Shown here in pieces: positions 9,255 through 19,524 of a DNA stretch of 64,000 bases. The notes beneath the pieces are model-generated. The model saw only the letters and a list, made by a program, of their open reading frames with translations. It searched no databases and was not told the origin of the DNA. This stretch comes from Burkholderiales bacterium (GTDB taxonomy: Bacteria > Pseudomonadota > Gammaproteobacteria > Burkholderiales > Burkholderiaceae_C), in NCBI GenBank assembly GCA_017302655.1, contig JAFLDE010000006.1, forward strand, positions 27,354 through 91,353, in the 5' to 3' direction. The number at the start of each line of letters is the position of its first letter. The first letter of the stretch is position 1. The translations under genes and the position numbers were made by a program.

Positions 9255-10360
9255 GCCGAGGCTGGGAGATGGAATGCGTGCGGCGCATCGAAGCCGACGT
9301 GCAGCGCAGTGCCGATACCCATCTCGTGCCCATGCCCTGGCCGGGCTTCCCCGGCATCACGCTCTACTTGAAGGACGAGTCCAGCCACCCCAGCGGCAGC
9401 CTCAAGCACCGCCTGGCGCGCTCGCTTTTTCTCTATGCACTGTGCAACGGCTGGCTGCGCGAAGGCCGCCCGGTGGTGGAAGCGAGCAGCGGCAGCACGG
9501 CGGTCAGCGAGGCCTACTTCGCGCGCCTGCTCGGCCTGCCCTTCATCGCCGTGATGCCGGCCACCGTCAGCGTGCAGAAGCAGCGCGCCATCGAGTTCCA
9601 AGGTGGGCGCTGCCACCTGGTCGCCGACCCCACCCAGGTCTATGCCGAGGCCACTCGACTGGCGCGCGAGGGTGGCGGCCACTACATGGATCAGTTCACC
9701 TACGCCGAGCGGGCCACCGACTGGCGCGGCAACAACAACATCGCCGAGAGCATCTTCAGCCAGATGGCCCGCGAGCCCCACCCTGTGCCTGCCTGGTTGG
9801 TGTGCAGCGCAGGCACTGGCGGCACCTTGGCTACGTTGGGCCGCTTCGTGCGCTACGGTCGCCACGCCACGCGCGTGTGCGGCGGCGATGCCGAGCACTC
9901 GGTGTTCTTCGACCACTACCTGACACGCGACCCGGCACTCACCTTGGAGCGTGGCTCGCGCATCGAGGGCATCGGCCGACCGCGCGTCGAGGCGAGCTTC
10001 CTGCCCGACGTCATCGACGCGATGGTCAAGCCAGTGGATGCCGCCAGCTTCGCCGCCATGCGCTGGCTGAGCAGCCGTCTGGGCCGCGCGGTGGGCCCGA
10101 GCACCGGCACCAATCTGCTGGCGGCGCTGGCCTGCGCGCGCGAGATGCGCGAGCGAGGCGTGCAGGGCGCCATCGTCACCCTGCTGTGCGACAGCGGCGA
10201 GCGCTACCGCGACACCTGCCACGACCTCGCTTGGTGCCAGGCGCAGGGCATGCATGACGCGGCGCTGGAGCGCGCCGTGCATGCATCGCTGAATGGTGGG
10301 GCCGAGAGCCCGCCCTGGCGACTGGCCGGTGTCCTCAGCGCAGCGCGAAGTTCAAGCTGA
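9251..10360 (+). CDS. PLP-dependent cysteine synthase/CBS-family enzyme
   Basis: The 369-residue fold type II PLP enzyme has the PLP lysine in PSGSLKHR (Lys52) and substrate loop [10 protein letters not shown]. Its AGTGGTLAT phosphate-binding loop and a late GPSTGTNL also fit. These match the cysteine synthase/cystathionine beta-synthase superfamily, but the loops differ from canonical CysK (TSGNTG is replaced by SSGST). This points to the divergent subgroup often labelled PLP-dependent cysteine synthase family protein, whose substrate is uncertain. Its start overlaps the YceH stop by four bases. Its last 26 bases overlap the convergent TonB-receptor gene, which suggests no terminator lies between them. 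Confidence 0.85.
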   Translation: MSRGWEMECVRRIEADVQRSADTHLVPMPWPGFPGITLYLKDESSHPSGSLKHRLARSLFLYALCNGWLREGRPVVEASSGSTAVSEAYFARLLGLPFIAVMPATVSVQKQRAIEFQGGRCHLVADPTQVYAEATRLAREGGGHYMDQFTYAERATDWRGNNNIAESIFSQMAREPHPVPAWLVCSAGTGGTLATLGRFVRYGRHATRVCGGDAEHSVFFDHYLTRDPALTLERGSRIEGIGRPRVEASFLPDVIDAMVKPVDAASFAAMRWLSSRLGRAVGPSTGTNLLAALACAREMRERGVQGAIVTLLCDSGERYRDTCHDLAWCQAQGMHDAALERAVHASLNGGAESPPWRLAGVLSAARSSS

Positions 10361-13082
10361 GAGAGAACGCGCGGCCGCGTGGGTCGGTATAGCTCGGGTC
10401 GTAACCGCTCAGGAAGAAGAAGGCCTGGTTGGAGTAGGGGGGCGGCGTGTCCAGCAGGTTGCGCACGCCGGCGCGAAGCGCCACCTGCGGCGTGGCCTGC
10501 CAGCGCGCACTCAGGTCCCACAGCGAGTAGGCCTTGACCCGGTTGGGGGCCACCACCGTGCCGCTGTCGGTGTCGATGGCGGAGTTCTGGTCGAGGTGTC
10601 CCGTCCGGTAGGTGTTGGACAGCGCCACGTTCCACGCACCGGCGCTCCAGTCCAGCGTGAGCCGATGGCGCCAACGCTGAACCACGCCATCGGTGACGAA
10701 GCGGCCCAGGTTGCTGATGTAGGGGTCGCCGTTGCCGGTCTGCTTCTTGGACTCCAGTGCGTAGGTGCCGCTGAGCTTGATGCCGAAGCGGCCGAGGGCG
10801 GTGGCCGGCCCTTGCCACTCGGCTTGCAGGTCGATGCCGCTGAGCTTTTGCTGGCCGCGGTTCTCCTTCTGCAGTTCGATGAAGCAGATGGTGCTGTCGT
10901 CGGGGTCGTAGTCGCAGCCGGCCAGGCCTTCGTCCTCGTTGTAGCGGTGCACCAAGGGCTCGTACTTGGCCAGATTGGCCAGGATCACGTCGTCGCCGAT
11001 GGTGCTGATGAGGTTGCGCTTGGTGATCGCCCACCAATCCACTGAGAGGCTGGCGCGCTTGCTGGGCTGGAACACGAAACCGATCGACTGCTGGTTCGAC
11101 TTCTCCGGCTTCAGGTTTGGGTTGGCGTAGGTGCGCGTCTCCCAGAAGTCGGCGCAGAAGCTCAGGTCGTTGTCGTTTTCGGCCATGCACACCGGGTCGG
11201 GCAGCACGGCGGTCTGGCTGGTCTTGACCGGACGGTAGAGGTCGTTGACGGAGGGTGCACGGAACCCCGTACCGGCCGAGGCCCGCACCAGCAGCGTGGG
11301 GCTGGCCACCCAGCGCAGGCCCAGCTTGGGCGTGGTCGAGCCGCCCACGGTCTGGTAGCGGTCGTGGCGCAGCGCGGCGTTCAACTCCAGGGCCTTGGTG
11401 AGAGGGGCCACCATTTCGCCGTACACCGCCCACATGCGGCGCCCGCGATCGGTGGTCTGGGCGTCGCCAGGCGAGGGGTCGCCAACGATCTGATCGGAGA
11501 TCAGCAGGTCCGAGGCGCGCGACTTCGTGCTCTCCCTGCGCAATTCAGCGCCCATCGACACCATCAGCTCGCCGCCTTCCAACTGCGCCAAGCCACGGCT
11601 CATGCTGCTTTGCAGGGAGCGCGTGGTGCCACGGGCACTTCGCACTTCCTCGTTGATCTGTGCATCGCGCAGGATCTGCAGCCCCGCCTGGCTGCTCGGG
11701 CCGAAGGGGTTGATGGCGCCGCTGTAGAAGCCGGCCAGCACCGGGGCTTCGCGCAGATAGCCGCGCACGTCGCGCTCGGACACCTTGTTGCTGGCGCCCA
11801 GCACCGACAGCTCGTACTCCCAGCCGGCAGCCTGTCCACTGAAGCCCAGCACCGCGCGCGTGCCGGTGCTGGTCAACTCGCTGCCGCGCTTGCCGGCCTC
11901 GAGCATGCGCGTGCGCACCACCACATCGGGTTCGTCCAGGTCGGGGTCCGTGGGCATGCCGGTCGCGGCCAACAACGGAATCAGCGAGGACGGCACATCG
12001 GCATCGATGCGGTTGCTGGTGCCCGTGTACAGCGTCTTGGCGCGGCCCATCGACAGCTCGGCAAACATCTGCGCACCACCACCCAGGTCCATCACGCCGC
12101 GGCTCAGCAGGCCCATGCGGTCCGACTTCGGGTAGAGCTCGACGTCGCGCATGAAGTCGTAGGTGCAGCCGTCCACGCCGCCGATGCCGGCCGGCAGGTA
12201 CAGGGTGTGCGGCGGCAGGCAATTGGGCACGCTGAGGTTGATCGTGCGGTTCTCGATCTCCTTGCCGTTGATGCGGAAGCCCTGATCCTGCAGAAAGTTG
12301 CGCTGCGCGCGGCTCAGCCGGATGTTGGCTGGGAAGCCCGCCGAGGACAGCAGGTGGGGCAGGCGCTCAGGGATCTTCAGGTCGCTGATGAACTGACGCT
12401 GCGAGGTGTCCAGCGCGTCGGCAGACTGCCAATCCAGGACCGCGAGCAGGTTGAAGCGATCGCGCACCACGTCGCCCGCGCCCCAGGTCAGGGACGCCGT
12501 GCGCTTGCCGGCGCCGCCCTCCTGAGTGCGGTAGCCATACACCTCGCCCTGTATGCCCTGGAAGTTGCGCTTGGTGATGAAGTTCATCACCCCGCCGATG
12601 GCGTCGGAGCCATAGGTGGCGGAGGCGCCGTCGAGCAGGATCTCGATGCGTTCGATGGCTGCCGCCGGAATGTTGTTGAGGTCCACGCCCACGTCGTCGC
12701 CGGGCGAGGCGAAGTTGGCCATGCGTCGGCCGTTCAGCAGCACCAGGGTCGAGGACACACCCAGGCCGCGCAGGTTGACGGCGTTGAAGCCCATCTGGTC
12801 ACGGAAGCCCCCGTTGGCCATGCTGATGCCGTCGCCCAGGTTGTTGGCCGTGGCGGCGAGCATGGACACGAGTTCGGCGGCCGTGGTGGCGCCGCTTTTC
12901 TGGATGTCTTCTTTGCGCAGCACCTGCACGGGCAGCGCTGTTTCGGCGTCCAGGCGCTTGATGGTCGATCCGGTCACTTCCACCCGCTCCAGGCGCGGCG
13001 CCTCCTGGGCCTGGGTGGCAGTGCTGGCCACCAGGAGCAGAGCGGCGAGACGGGTTAGGCGATGTGGCAACAGGCGCGGCAT
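10335..13082 (-). CDS. TonB-dependent outer-membrane receptor (copy 1)
   Basis: The 915-residue product has a signal peptide (about 1-25, ending TQAQ) and then [10 protein letters not shown]. The plug domain has [19 protein letters not shown] and [23 protein letters not shown], followed by a beta-barrel to the C-terminus. The last residues are NFALR rather than the usual terminal aromatic residue, although an F lies four residues in. Known: such receptors import large or scarce ligands using TonB energy. The ligand is not determinable, but the neighbouring secreted cyanophycinase cluster and the tandem paralogue suggest peptide-like or polymer fragments. It is encoded immediately downstream of copy 2 on the same strand. 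Confidence 0.93.
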   Translation of the reverse strand: MPRLLPHRLTRLAALLLVASTATQAQEAPRLERVEVTGSTIKRLDAETALPVQVLRKEDIQKSGATTAAELVSMLAATANNLGDGISMANGGFRDQMGFNAVNLRGLGVSSTLVLLNGRRMANFASPGDDVGVDLNNIPAAAIERIEILLDGASATYGSDAIGGVMNFITKRNFQGIQGEVYGYRTQEGGAGKRTASLTWGAGDVVRDRFNLLAVLDWQSADALDTSQRQFISDLKIPERLPHLLSSAGFPANIRLSRAQRNFLQDQGFRINGKEIENRTINLSVPNCLPPHTLYLPAGIGGVDGCTYDFMRDVELYPKSDRMGLLSRGVMDLGGGAQMFAELSMGRAKTLYTGTSNRIDADVPSSLIPLLAATGMPTDPDLDEPDVVVRTRMLEAGKRGSELTSTGTRAVLGFSGQAAGWEYELSVLGASNKVSERDVRGYLREAPVLAGFYSGAINPFGPSSQAGLQILRDAQINEEVRSARGTTRSLQSSMSRGLAQLEGGELMVSMGAELRRESTKSRASDLLISDQIVGDPSPGDAQTTDRGRRMWAVYGEMVAPLTKALELNAALRHDRYQTVGGSTTPKLGLRWVASPTLLVRASAGTGFRAPSVNDLYRPVKTSQTAVLPDPVCMAENDNDLSFCADFWETRTYANPNLKPEKSNQQSIGFVFQPSKRASLSVDWWAITKRNLISTIGDDVILANLAKYEPLVHRYNEDEGLAGCDYDPDDSTICFIELQKENRGQQKLSGIDLQAEWQGPATALGRFGIKLSGTYALESKKQTGNGDPYISNLGRFVTDGVVQRWRHRLTLDWSAGAWNVALSNTYRTGHLDQNSAIDTDSGTVVAPNRVKAYSLWDLSARWQATPQVALRAGVRNLLDTPPPYSNQAFFFLSGYDPSYTDPRGRAFSLSLNFALR

Positions 13083-13196
13083 GGCGGTGGCGACGGAGTG
13101 GGCGACGCCAGCAGTCTCCGCCAGGCCGGATGGGCTTCAGCGTTCGACGCGTGCCGGTGTTGGGGTCACGCAACCGCTGCGCAAGCCGGACGTAAG

Positions 13197-13220
13197 AAAG
13201 CCCGCCGAAGCGGGCTTTCC
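13197..13220 (-). terminator. Hairpin terminator between the two TonB receptor genes
   Basis: AAAGCCCGC, loop CGAA, GCGGGCTTT forms a near-perfect stem. Read on the minus strand it ends in CTTTCTT, just after the stop of receptor copy 2. It probably ends that transcript, so copy 1 would need its own promoter in the roughly 115 bases between this hairpin and its start. Confidence 0.7.
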
Positions 13221-13237
13221 ATGGGTGCGCCGGTTGC

Positions 13238-16015
13238 TTACTTCAGCGCGTAGTTCAGGCTCACGTAGTAGCTGCGGCCGCGCGGGTCGCCATAGGTCGG
13301 ATCCCAGGTCACTTGGAAGTAGCGCGACTGGTTGGTGAAAGGTGGCGCGGTGTCCAACAGGTTCAGCACGCCGGCGCGCAGGCGCAGCTCGCTGTTCACG
13401 CGGTAGCTGGCGGTCAGGTCCCACAGCGAGTAGGCCTTCACGTCGCGGTTGTTGAACGCCGGGGCGGCCAGGCCTTCGACGTTCTGGTCACGGTAGCTCG
13501 ACTTGTAGCTGTGCGCCACGGTCACACCCACCGGGCCGTAGTCCCAGTCCACCTTGGCCTTGTGGCGCCAGCGCTGAACGGCCTTGTCATCCTTGAACTT
13601 GCCCAGGCCGTCGACCAGCGGCGAGCGCGGATCGGTGGCGAACTTGTACTCGGTGACCAAGGTGCCGTCGATGCTGGCGCCGAAGCGGCCAAACGCCGTG
13701 GTCTCGCCACGCCAGCTCAGGCTCAGGTCCACGCCCGCCGTGTTCAGCTTGCCGCGGTTCTCCTTCTTGACGTTGATGTAATCAACGAAGCCATCGTCGA
13801 AACGCACCACCACGGCCGGGTTGTTGTACAGGGCCGGCGTCACGAAGATGGTCTCTTCACCGATCTCGGAAATGATGTCCGACTTGCGGATGGTCCAGAA
13901 GTCGATGCTGCCGTTGAAGTTGCGCGAGGGCTCGAAGACCACGCCCACGCTGGCCTGTTTGGATTTCTCTGGCTTCAGCTCAGGGTTGGAGGCGCGGTCG
14001 ATCGCCAGCTGACCGACTTCGCCGCTCACCGGGTCACGCACGAAGCTGGCGGTGATGCCAGCGCGCAGAGGCAGGAACATCTCGGAGACCGTCGGCGCGC
14101 GGAAGCCCGTGCCGTAGGACGCGCGGGCCAGAAATTCCTTGGCCGGACGCCAGCTCAGGCCCAGCTTGGGGTTGGTGGTGTTCAAGTCCGGCGAGGTGAT
14201 GCCGGTGCGCGCGTCCTTCACGCCGTCGTAGCGGTCGTGGCGCAGCGCGAACTGCGCTTCCAGCTCGCGGGTGAAGGGTGCGTTCAACTCCGCATAGACG
14301 CCGGCCACGTTGCGCGAGTGGCTCGTGTCGGCCAGCAAAGCGGCCGAGCTGGAGCGGTCGCCCACGATGTCGTTGCCCTTGACCACGTCGGTGGCGCGGA
14401 ACTCGGTCTCCTCCTTGCGCAGCTCGGCGCCCAGGGCCAGCATCAGGTCGCCGCCATCCAACTGCGACAGGGCGCGGGTCAGTTTGGCATCCACGCTCGA
14501 CGAGGTGCCCTTGGCGATGCGCGCGCCGCCGTCCAGGCGGATCGAATTCATGAAGGCCTGGCCCGCCGAGCGGTCCGCCGGGGCCACGAACGGGTTGTAG
14601 GCACCGGCCTTGATGCCGGCCTCGAGGCGCGTCAGCGACACCCAGCCGGAGATGTTGGTGTCGGTGGCTTCGTTCACCGCGCGGCTGATGGCGGCGTCGT
14701 AGTCCCATTCGCCCACGCGACCCACCACGCCCAGCACCAGGCGGTTGGCGTCGATGTTCACGCGGCTGGTGCGCTTGCCGGCGTCCTCCAGGCGGAAGCG
14801 GAAGTCCACATTGCCCAGCACGCCTGTCACGGCCTGCAGCGAGGCCGGCAGTTGGATGCCCGACGAGGTGCGGAAGCGCATGGTGGCCGGCGAGGCCGCG
14901 TAGTCGGTCTCCGACTTGGCCAGCAGACCCTCGGCGAACAACACGGTGTCATCGTTCAGCTGGAAGCTGACTCGGCCGACCAGGCTTTGCTTTTCGGAGG
15001 TGGGGTAGATCTCCGAGCCGGCGACGTAGTCGTACGAGCAACCCTCGCGGCCACCCAGGCTGGTGCCGTCGATGAAGTTGGCGTTGGGCGCGCCGGTGCA
15101 GCTGGCCTTGCCGAAGTTGACGCGGCGCGAACCGGAGTTCGGCCCGCCCGGGTTCCAGGTGCCATCTGGGTTGGTGCCCTTCAGCGCGGTGTTCGGATTG
15201 GCCAGCACGAAGGCGTTGAGCGCGGCCAGTTGCGAGGCGCTCAGGTCCACGTTGGCCGGGAAGGAGTTGCTCGAAGCCTGCGGCGGCAGGCTGGTCGGCA
15301 AGCTGTACTCGCGGATGAACTTGCGCTGCGAGGCCTTCAGGGAGTCGAGCTTCTGCAAGTCCAGCGTCACGAAGGCATTGAAGCCGTCCTTGCGCAGGTC
15401 ACCTACGCCGCCGCCCAGGCTCACGGTCTTCTTGCCGCCGCCGCCTTCAGCGGTGTCCAGGGCGTAGATATTGACCTCGGCACCTTGGTAGTCCTTGCGG
15501 GTGATGAAGTTGATCACGCCGCCCATGGCGTCGGTGCCATAGATGGCGGAAGCACCGTCCTTCAGGATTTCCACGCGCTGGATGGCGCCGGCCGGGATGG
15601 TGTTGAGGTCGACGCCGGCGTTGTCGCCAGGAGAGGCGAAGTTGGCCAGGCGGCGACCGTTCAGCAGCACCAGGGTGCTGGAGACGCCCAGGCCGCGCAG
15701 GTTGGCGCCGTTGAAGCCGCGCTGGCCGCCCATCTGGTCGCTGACGCTGGTGCCGTCGGTCAGGCCGCCGACGTTGGCGCTGAGCTTTTGCAGCAGCTCC
15801 GAGGCGGTCGTGACGCCCAGCTTGATGATGTCTTCGCGCTTCAGGCTTTCAACCGGAAGCGGCGTTTCGCCGGCGATGCGCTTGATGCTGGAGCCGGTGA
15901 CCTCGATGCGTTCGAGCTTTTGCGGCTCCTGCGCGAACGCGCTGGCGCAAGCCAGGGCCAGCAGGACAGCCAGGCGGTTGGGGCGGTGGGGAATGGGGGC
16001 GTGCATGGAGGCCAA
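13238..16015 (-). CDS. TonB-dependent outer-membrane receptor (copy 2)
   Basis: The 925-residue product has a signal peptide (about 1-28, ending SAFAQ), VEVTGSSIKR, plug-domain motif [18 protein letters not shown] and IQRVEILKDGASAIYGTDAM, then a barrel ending SLNYALK. It is clearly paralogous to copy 1, with near-identical plug motifs and the same domain order, and the barrels diverge in the long extracellular loops. Known: duplicated receptors usually have different ligand ranges. It starts divergently from the cyanophycinase gene, about 220 bases away, so shared control with the arginine-scavenging cluster is possible but not shown. Confidence 0.93.
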   Translation of the reverse strand: MASMHAPIPHRPNRLAVLLALACASAFAQEPQKLERIEVTGSSIKRIAGETPLPVESLKREDIIKLGVTTASELLQKLSANVGGLTDGTSVSDQMGGQRGFNGANLRGLGVSSTLVLLNGRRLANFASPGDNAGVDLNTIPAGAIQRVEILKDGASAIYGTDAMGGVINFITRKDYQGAEVNIYALDTAEGGGGKKTVSLGGGVGDLRKDGFNAFVTLDLQKLDSLKASQRKFIREYSLPTSLPPQASSNSFPANVDLSASQLAALNAFVLANPNTALKGTNPDGTWNPGGPNSGSRRVNFGKASCTGAPNANFIDGTSLGGREGCSYDYVAGSEIYPTSEKQSLVGRVSFQLNDDTVLFAEGLLAKSETDYAASPATMRFRTSSGIQLPASLQAVTGVLGNVDFRFRLEDAGKRTSRVNIDANRLVLGVVGRVGEWDYDAAISRAVNEATDTNISGWVSLTRLEAGIKAGAYNPFVAPADRSAGQAFMNSIRLDGGARIAKGTSSSVDAKLTRALSQLDGGDLMLALGAELRKEETEFRATDVVKGNDIVGDRSSSAALLADTSHSRNVAGVYAELNAPFTRELEAQFALRHDRYDGVKDARTGITSPDLNTTNPKLGLSWRPAKEFLARASYGTGFRAPTVSEMFLPLRAGITASFVRDPVSGEVGQLAIDRASNPELKPEKSKQASVGVVFEPSRNFNGSIDFWTIRKSDIISEIGEETIFVTPALYNNPAVVVRFDDGFVDYINVKKENRGKLNTAGVDLSLSWRGETTAFGRFGASIDGTLVTEYKFATDPRSPLVDGLGKFKDDKAVQRWRHKAKVDWDYGPVGVTVAHSYKSSYRDQNVEGLAAPAFNNRDVKAYSLWDLTASYRVNSELRLRAGVLNLLDTAPPFTNQSRYFQVTWDPTYGDPRGRSYYVSLNYALK

Positions 16016-16237
16016 TCGTGGGGTGGAGGGTTGCTGCGGACTCTAGGAAGCCCGGAGCCGCAACAGGGAGCGGGTGGCTACCCGGTGGTCGCCTGCACGC
16101 AAATCGGTGTCGCGTGCAGGAAAGCGTCGTGGCGGGCTTGCCTCAACTCTTGAGACAAAGCGACACGGACTTGCACGCCCGCCGCCGCGCTGGGGCGGAC
16201 CCGCAGACAGACTTCATGGCCGCGCGCCAACAATGCG

Positions 16238-17602
16238 ATGCCGCACCGCTCCAACCGACCCATGCTTTCGTGTCCTGATCAACAGAACCCATCCCGCAGC
16301 GCGGGCCGCGCCCGTGTGTCGCGCACGCTGGTGGGCTTGCTGATGCCCTTCCCGCTGTGGGCGCTGGCGCAAGCACAGCCCGTTTGCACGCCGGATCCTT
16401 TGCCCAAGGGGGTGGCTATCGCCATCGGCGGAGCCTTGAAGAACGACAACACCGAGGTTTGGCAGCGTATCGTGCAGGAGGCCGGCGGCGCGGGAAGCCG
16501 TTTCGTGGTCTTCGCCACCGCATCGGGCAACCCGCAGCGCAGCGGCGAACGCATCGTGGGGGTGCTCAACGCAGCCGGTGCCCGCGCCGAGATGATTCCG
16601 GTGCACCCCAGCGTGAAGGAGAGCAGTTGGGAGGCGGTGCGCGACGACCCGGCCTGGATTGCCAAGGTGGAGGCCGCGCAGGGCGTGTTCTTCGGCGGTG
16701 GCGCGCAGGAGCTCATCGTCCGGGCGCTCAAGCCTGAAGGCCGTGAGACGGCCATGCTGCAGGCTGTGCGCCAGGTGCAGGCGCGCGGCGGCGTGGTGGC
16801 CGGCACCAGCGCGGGAGCGGCCATCCAGAGTGAATGGATGTTCCGTGACGCGCAAGACGCGCTGGCTGTGCTCAAGGGCCGCCTGCGCGAGGGCAAGGAA
16901 ATCGATCGCGGACTCGGCTTCGCCGGCAAGGACCTGTTCATCGACCAGCATTTCCTCAAGCGCGGCCGCATTGCCCGCCTGCTGCCGGTGATGCACCGCC
17001 AAGGCTACCGCTTCGGCCTGGGCGTGGAGGAGAACAGCGCCGCGCTGATTCGTGGCAGCCACATCGAGGTGATTGGTGCGCGCGGCGCGCTGCTCGTCGA
17101 CCTGGCCGAGGCCAAGGTGCAGGCCCAGCCCTTCTCGCTGCAGGGCGGGGTGTTGACCTACCTGGATCGTGGCGACCGTCACGAACTGCGCTGCAACCGC
17201 ACCACCCCTGCAGCCGCCAAGCTGGCAGGTACGCTGCTCGACCACCAGGCCGCTGACTTCAAGCCCAACTTCAAGCGCAGCAGCTACCCGGCCGACATGC
17301 TGGGTGACAACACCATCGTCAACGCCATGGGCCAGTTGTTGGACAGCCCGGACCTGGAGTTGCGCGGCCTGGCCTTCAATCTGCGCGCGCAGATCAACGG
17401 CCAGCCCCTGTCCGGCGACGGCGGCGCCGACCCTGATCCTTCGCTGGGCTTCGAGTTCCGGCTCTACAAGGCTGCGGACACGCGCGGCCAGTTCACTGGC
17501 GCCTGGGGCGGCGAGGACTACAGCGTTCAGCGCATGCGCCTGGACGTGACGCCGATTCGCCTGCGCCAGCCGCTGTACGAAGTCATCCGGGAGACCCGCT
17601 GA
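16238..17602 (+). CDS. Secreted cyanophycinase (peptidase S51 family)
   Basis: The 454-residue product has an N-terminal signal peptide (basic start, hydrophobic stretch around residues 30-46, ending AQAQ). The core has IAIGGALK, FFGGGAQ and the nucleophile elbow VAGTSAGAA (Ser191), which is the S51/cyanophycinase serine motif. Known: cyanophycinase cleaves the storage polymer multi-L-arginyl-poly-L-aspartate to beta-Asp-Arg dipeptides; extracellular forms let heterotrophs feed on polymer released by other cells. The C-terminal third (from about 330) is an extra domain beyond the minimal enzyme and is of unknown role. The stop overlaps the next start (TGATG). ATG at 16238 is chosen because a later Met at residue 9 would still keep the signal peptide. 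Confidence 0.88.
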   Translation: MPHRSNRPMLSCPDQQNPSRSAGRARVSRTLVGLLMPFPLWALAQAQPVCTPDPLPKGVAIAIGGALKNDNTEVWQRIVQEAGGAGSRFVVFATASGNPQRSGERIVGVLNAAGARAEMIPVHPSVKESSWEAVRDDPAWIAKVEAAQGVFFGGGAQELIVRALKPEGRETAMLQAVRQVQARGGVVAGTSAGAAIQSEWMFRDAQDALAVLKGRLREGKEIDRGLGFAGKDLFIDQHFLKRGRIARLLPVMHRQGYRFGLGVEENSAALIRGSHIEVIGARGALLVDLAEAKVQAQPFSLQGGVLTYLDRGDRHELRCNRTTPAAAKLAGTLLDHQAADFKPNFKRSSYPADMLGDNTIVNAMGQLLDSPDLELRGLAFNLRAQINGQPLSGDGGADPDPSLGFEFRLYKAADTRGQFTGAWGGEDYSVQRMRLDVTPIRLRQPLYEVIRETR

Positions 17603-18720
17603 TGCGCACCATCGACCACGCTCTGAGCGCCAGCGGCATCGCCAGCCAGCGATTCATCCGCCAGCTGCACTTCGGCCCCAGCCTGGCCGAACAAGGCCTT
17701 GGCGCGCGCCGCGCGCTCCTGCAGGCCAGCCTGCACGCCGACGAAATTCCACCCATGCTGGTGGCGCAGCACCTGCGCCGCCGCCTCACCGAGCTGGAGG
17801 CCCAGGGCCGCCTTCTCGGCGAGGTGGTGCTGCTTCCGGCCTGCAACCCGATCGGGCTGTCCCAGCAGGTCTGGGGCCGCATGCATGGTCGCTTCGAGCT
17901 GGCCAGCGGGCAGAACTTCAACCGCCTGTACCCCGACCTGGCCGAGGTCGCCGCCGCCCAAGTAGAACTCGGGGACGACGCGGCTGCCAACCTGCGCGCG
18001 CTGCGCGCGGCGCTGCACGCGGCGCTGGGCGCCCAGCCGGCGCGCACCGCGCTGCAGCAGCTGCGGGTGCAGCTGCTGCGCCTGGCCATTGACGCCGACG
18101 TGGTGCTGGACATGCACTGCGACAACGACGCCGTGCTGCACCTTTACGCCGCGCCGCAGCAGGCTGCACAGGCCCAGCAGTTGGGCGACTGCATCGGCTC
18201 GCCGCTGGCGCTGCTGGCCGAAGAGAGCGGCGACTTCCCCTACGACGAGGCCTGTTCGATGGTGTGGCGCCGCTTGCGCGAGCGCCTGGGAGAGCGCGTG
18301 CCCTTCGCCTGCTTCGCCTCCACGCTGGAGTTCCGCGGCGAAACCGAAGTCAGCCATGAAATCGCAGAGCGGGACGCCGAGGCCTTGATCCGCTTCTTGG
18401 CCTTGCAGGGGTTCATCGACGCCGAGGTAGATGCACCCGACCAGAGCTGCAGCCTGCGCCCGCTGGCCGGCTGCATGCACATCCATGCGCCGCATGCCGG
18501 CGTGGTGGTGTTTGGCGACACCCTGGGGCGTGAAGTGAAAGCGGGGCAAGCGATTGGCGAGGTGATCGATCCGGTCAGCGGAGAATCCACGCCCCTGTGC
18601 AGCCCGGTCGACGGTCTGCATTTCGCCCGCGAGCTGCAGCGCTGGGCCCAGGCCGGCCAGAGCGTGGCGAAGGTGGCCGGGATGGAGGCGCTGCGCAGCG
18701 GCAAGCTGCTCTCCGCCTAG
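17602..18720 (+). CDS. Succinylglutamate desuccinylase/aspartoacylase-family zinc hydrolase
   Basis: The 372-residue product has the M14-like AstE/AspA zinc ligands HADE (His45, Glu48) and His172 (VLDMHCDND). It also has PACNPIGL, an arginine pair in QNFNRLYPD, and [10 protein letters not shown] as the probable catalytic glutamate region. A C-terminal beta-barrel-like segment with PVSGESTP is typical of this family. Known: family members remove N-acyl groups from amino acids. Zinc dipeptide hydrolases that split beta-Asp-Arg have been described next to cyanophycinases (CphZ type). Inferred: position after cyanophycinase makes beta-Asp-Arg the best substrate guess, with succinylglutamate desuccinylase as the alternative because arginine succinyltransferase-like genes follow. 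Confidence 0.8.
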   Translation: MRTIDHALSASGIASQRFIRQLHFGPSLAEQGLGARRALLQASLHADEIPPMLVAQHLRRRLTELEAQGRLLGEVVLLPACNPIGLSQQVWGRMHGRFELASGQNFNRLYPDLAEVAAAQVELGDDAAANLRALRAALHAALGAQPARTALQQLRVQLLRLAIDADVVLDMHCDNDAVLHLYAAPQQAAQAQQLGDCIGSPLALLAEESGDFPYDEACSMVWRRLRERLGERVPFACFASTLEFRGETEVSHEIAERDAEALIRFLALQGFIDAEVDAPDQSCSLRPLAGCMHIHAPHAGVVVFGDTLGREVKAGQAIGEVIDPVSGESTPLCSPVDGLHFARELQRWAQAGQSVAKVAGMEALRSGKLLSA

Positions 18721-18733
18721 AAACCCTCCCGCC

Positions 18734-19498
18734 ATGCAAAGCCTCCGCGTTGAAGACCTGCACAAGAAGTACGGCGACCGCGAGGTGCTCAAAGGCGTGT
18801 CCCTTGCCGCCAAGCCGGGCGATGTCATCACCCTGATCGGCTCCAGCGGCTCGGGCAAGAGCACCTTCCTGCGTTGCCTGAACCTGCTGGAGCAGCCGCA
18901 CCAGGGCCGCCTGTGGCTGGGCGAGGAGGAGCTCGAGCTGGTGAGCGATGGCGCCGCCGGACTGAAGGCCAAGAATGCCGCCCAACTGCAACGTTGGCGC
19001 GCGCGTCTGGCCATGGTGTTCCAGAACTTCAACCTGTGGGCGCATCGCACGGTGCTGCAGAACGTCATCGAAGCGCCGGTGCATGTGCTGGGCCAGGACG
19101 TGAAGAGCGCCACCGCCAAGGCCGAGAGCCTGCTGGCCCGCGTGGGCGTGAGCCACCGCAAGGACGTCTATCCGGCGCAGCTCAGCGGCGGCGAACAGCA
19201 GCGCGTGGCCATTGCCCGTGCGCTGGCCATGGAGCCCGAGCTGATGCTCTTCGACGAGCCCACCTCGGCGCTCGACCCCGAGCTGGTGGGCGAGGTGCTC
19301 AAGGTGATGAAGGACCTTGCCGCCGAGGGGCGCACGATGATCGTGGTCACCCACGAAATGGGCTTCGCGCGCGAGGTCAGCAACCACACCCTGTTCCTGC
19401 ACCAGGGCAAGGTCATCGAGGAAGGCCACCCGAAGGAGGTCCTCGTCAACCCGCAAAGCGAGCGCTTGAAGGCTTTCCTGTCCGGAGGTTTGAAATAA
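18734..19498 (+). CDS. Basic amino-acid ABC transporter ATPase (HisP/AotP type)
   Basis: The 254-residue ATPase has Walker [10 protein letters not shown] (36-44) and a Q-loop at [10 protein letters not shown]. It also has signature LSGGEQQR, Walker [10 protein letters not shown] and the switch histidine in VTHEMGF. The NFNLW(A/S)H sequence and the insert around residues 70-90 are characteristic of HisP/ArtP/AotP importers of arginine, ornithine or histidine. No binding protein or permease gene is nearby, so it must pair with subunits encoded elsewhere or it is an orphan. It lies 13 bases after the hydrolase gene and just before the ArgR-like regulator, the same order as aotP-argR of Pseudomonas. 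Confidence 0.9.
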   Translation: MQSLRVEDLHKKYGDREVLKGVSLAAKPGDVITLIGSSGSGKSTFLRCLNLLEQPHQGRLWLGEEELELVSDGAAGLKAKNAAQLQRWRARLAMVFQNFNLWAHRTVLQNVIEAPVHVLGQDVKSATAKAESLLARVGVSHRKDVYPAQLSGGEQQRVAIARALAMEPELMLFDEPTSALDPELVGEVLKVMKDLAAEGRTMIVVTHEMGFAREVSNHTLFLHQGKVIEEGHPKEVLVNPQSERLKAFLSGGLK

Positions 19499-19524
19499 GC
19501 GCGCGCCGCATCGCCATCTGCCTG

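Noticed and set aside
13313-16153. Very long rightward frame (946 codons) opposite TonB receptor copy 2
   Set aside because: It is a high-GC antisense shadow: composition is A/G/V/R/H-rich and repetitive, with no family motifs, while the minus strand encodes a complete TonB receptor. The same applies to 11364-13058 opposite copy 1 and 6081-7727 opposite ETF-QO.
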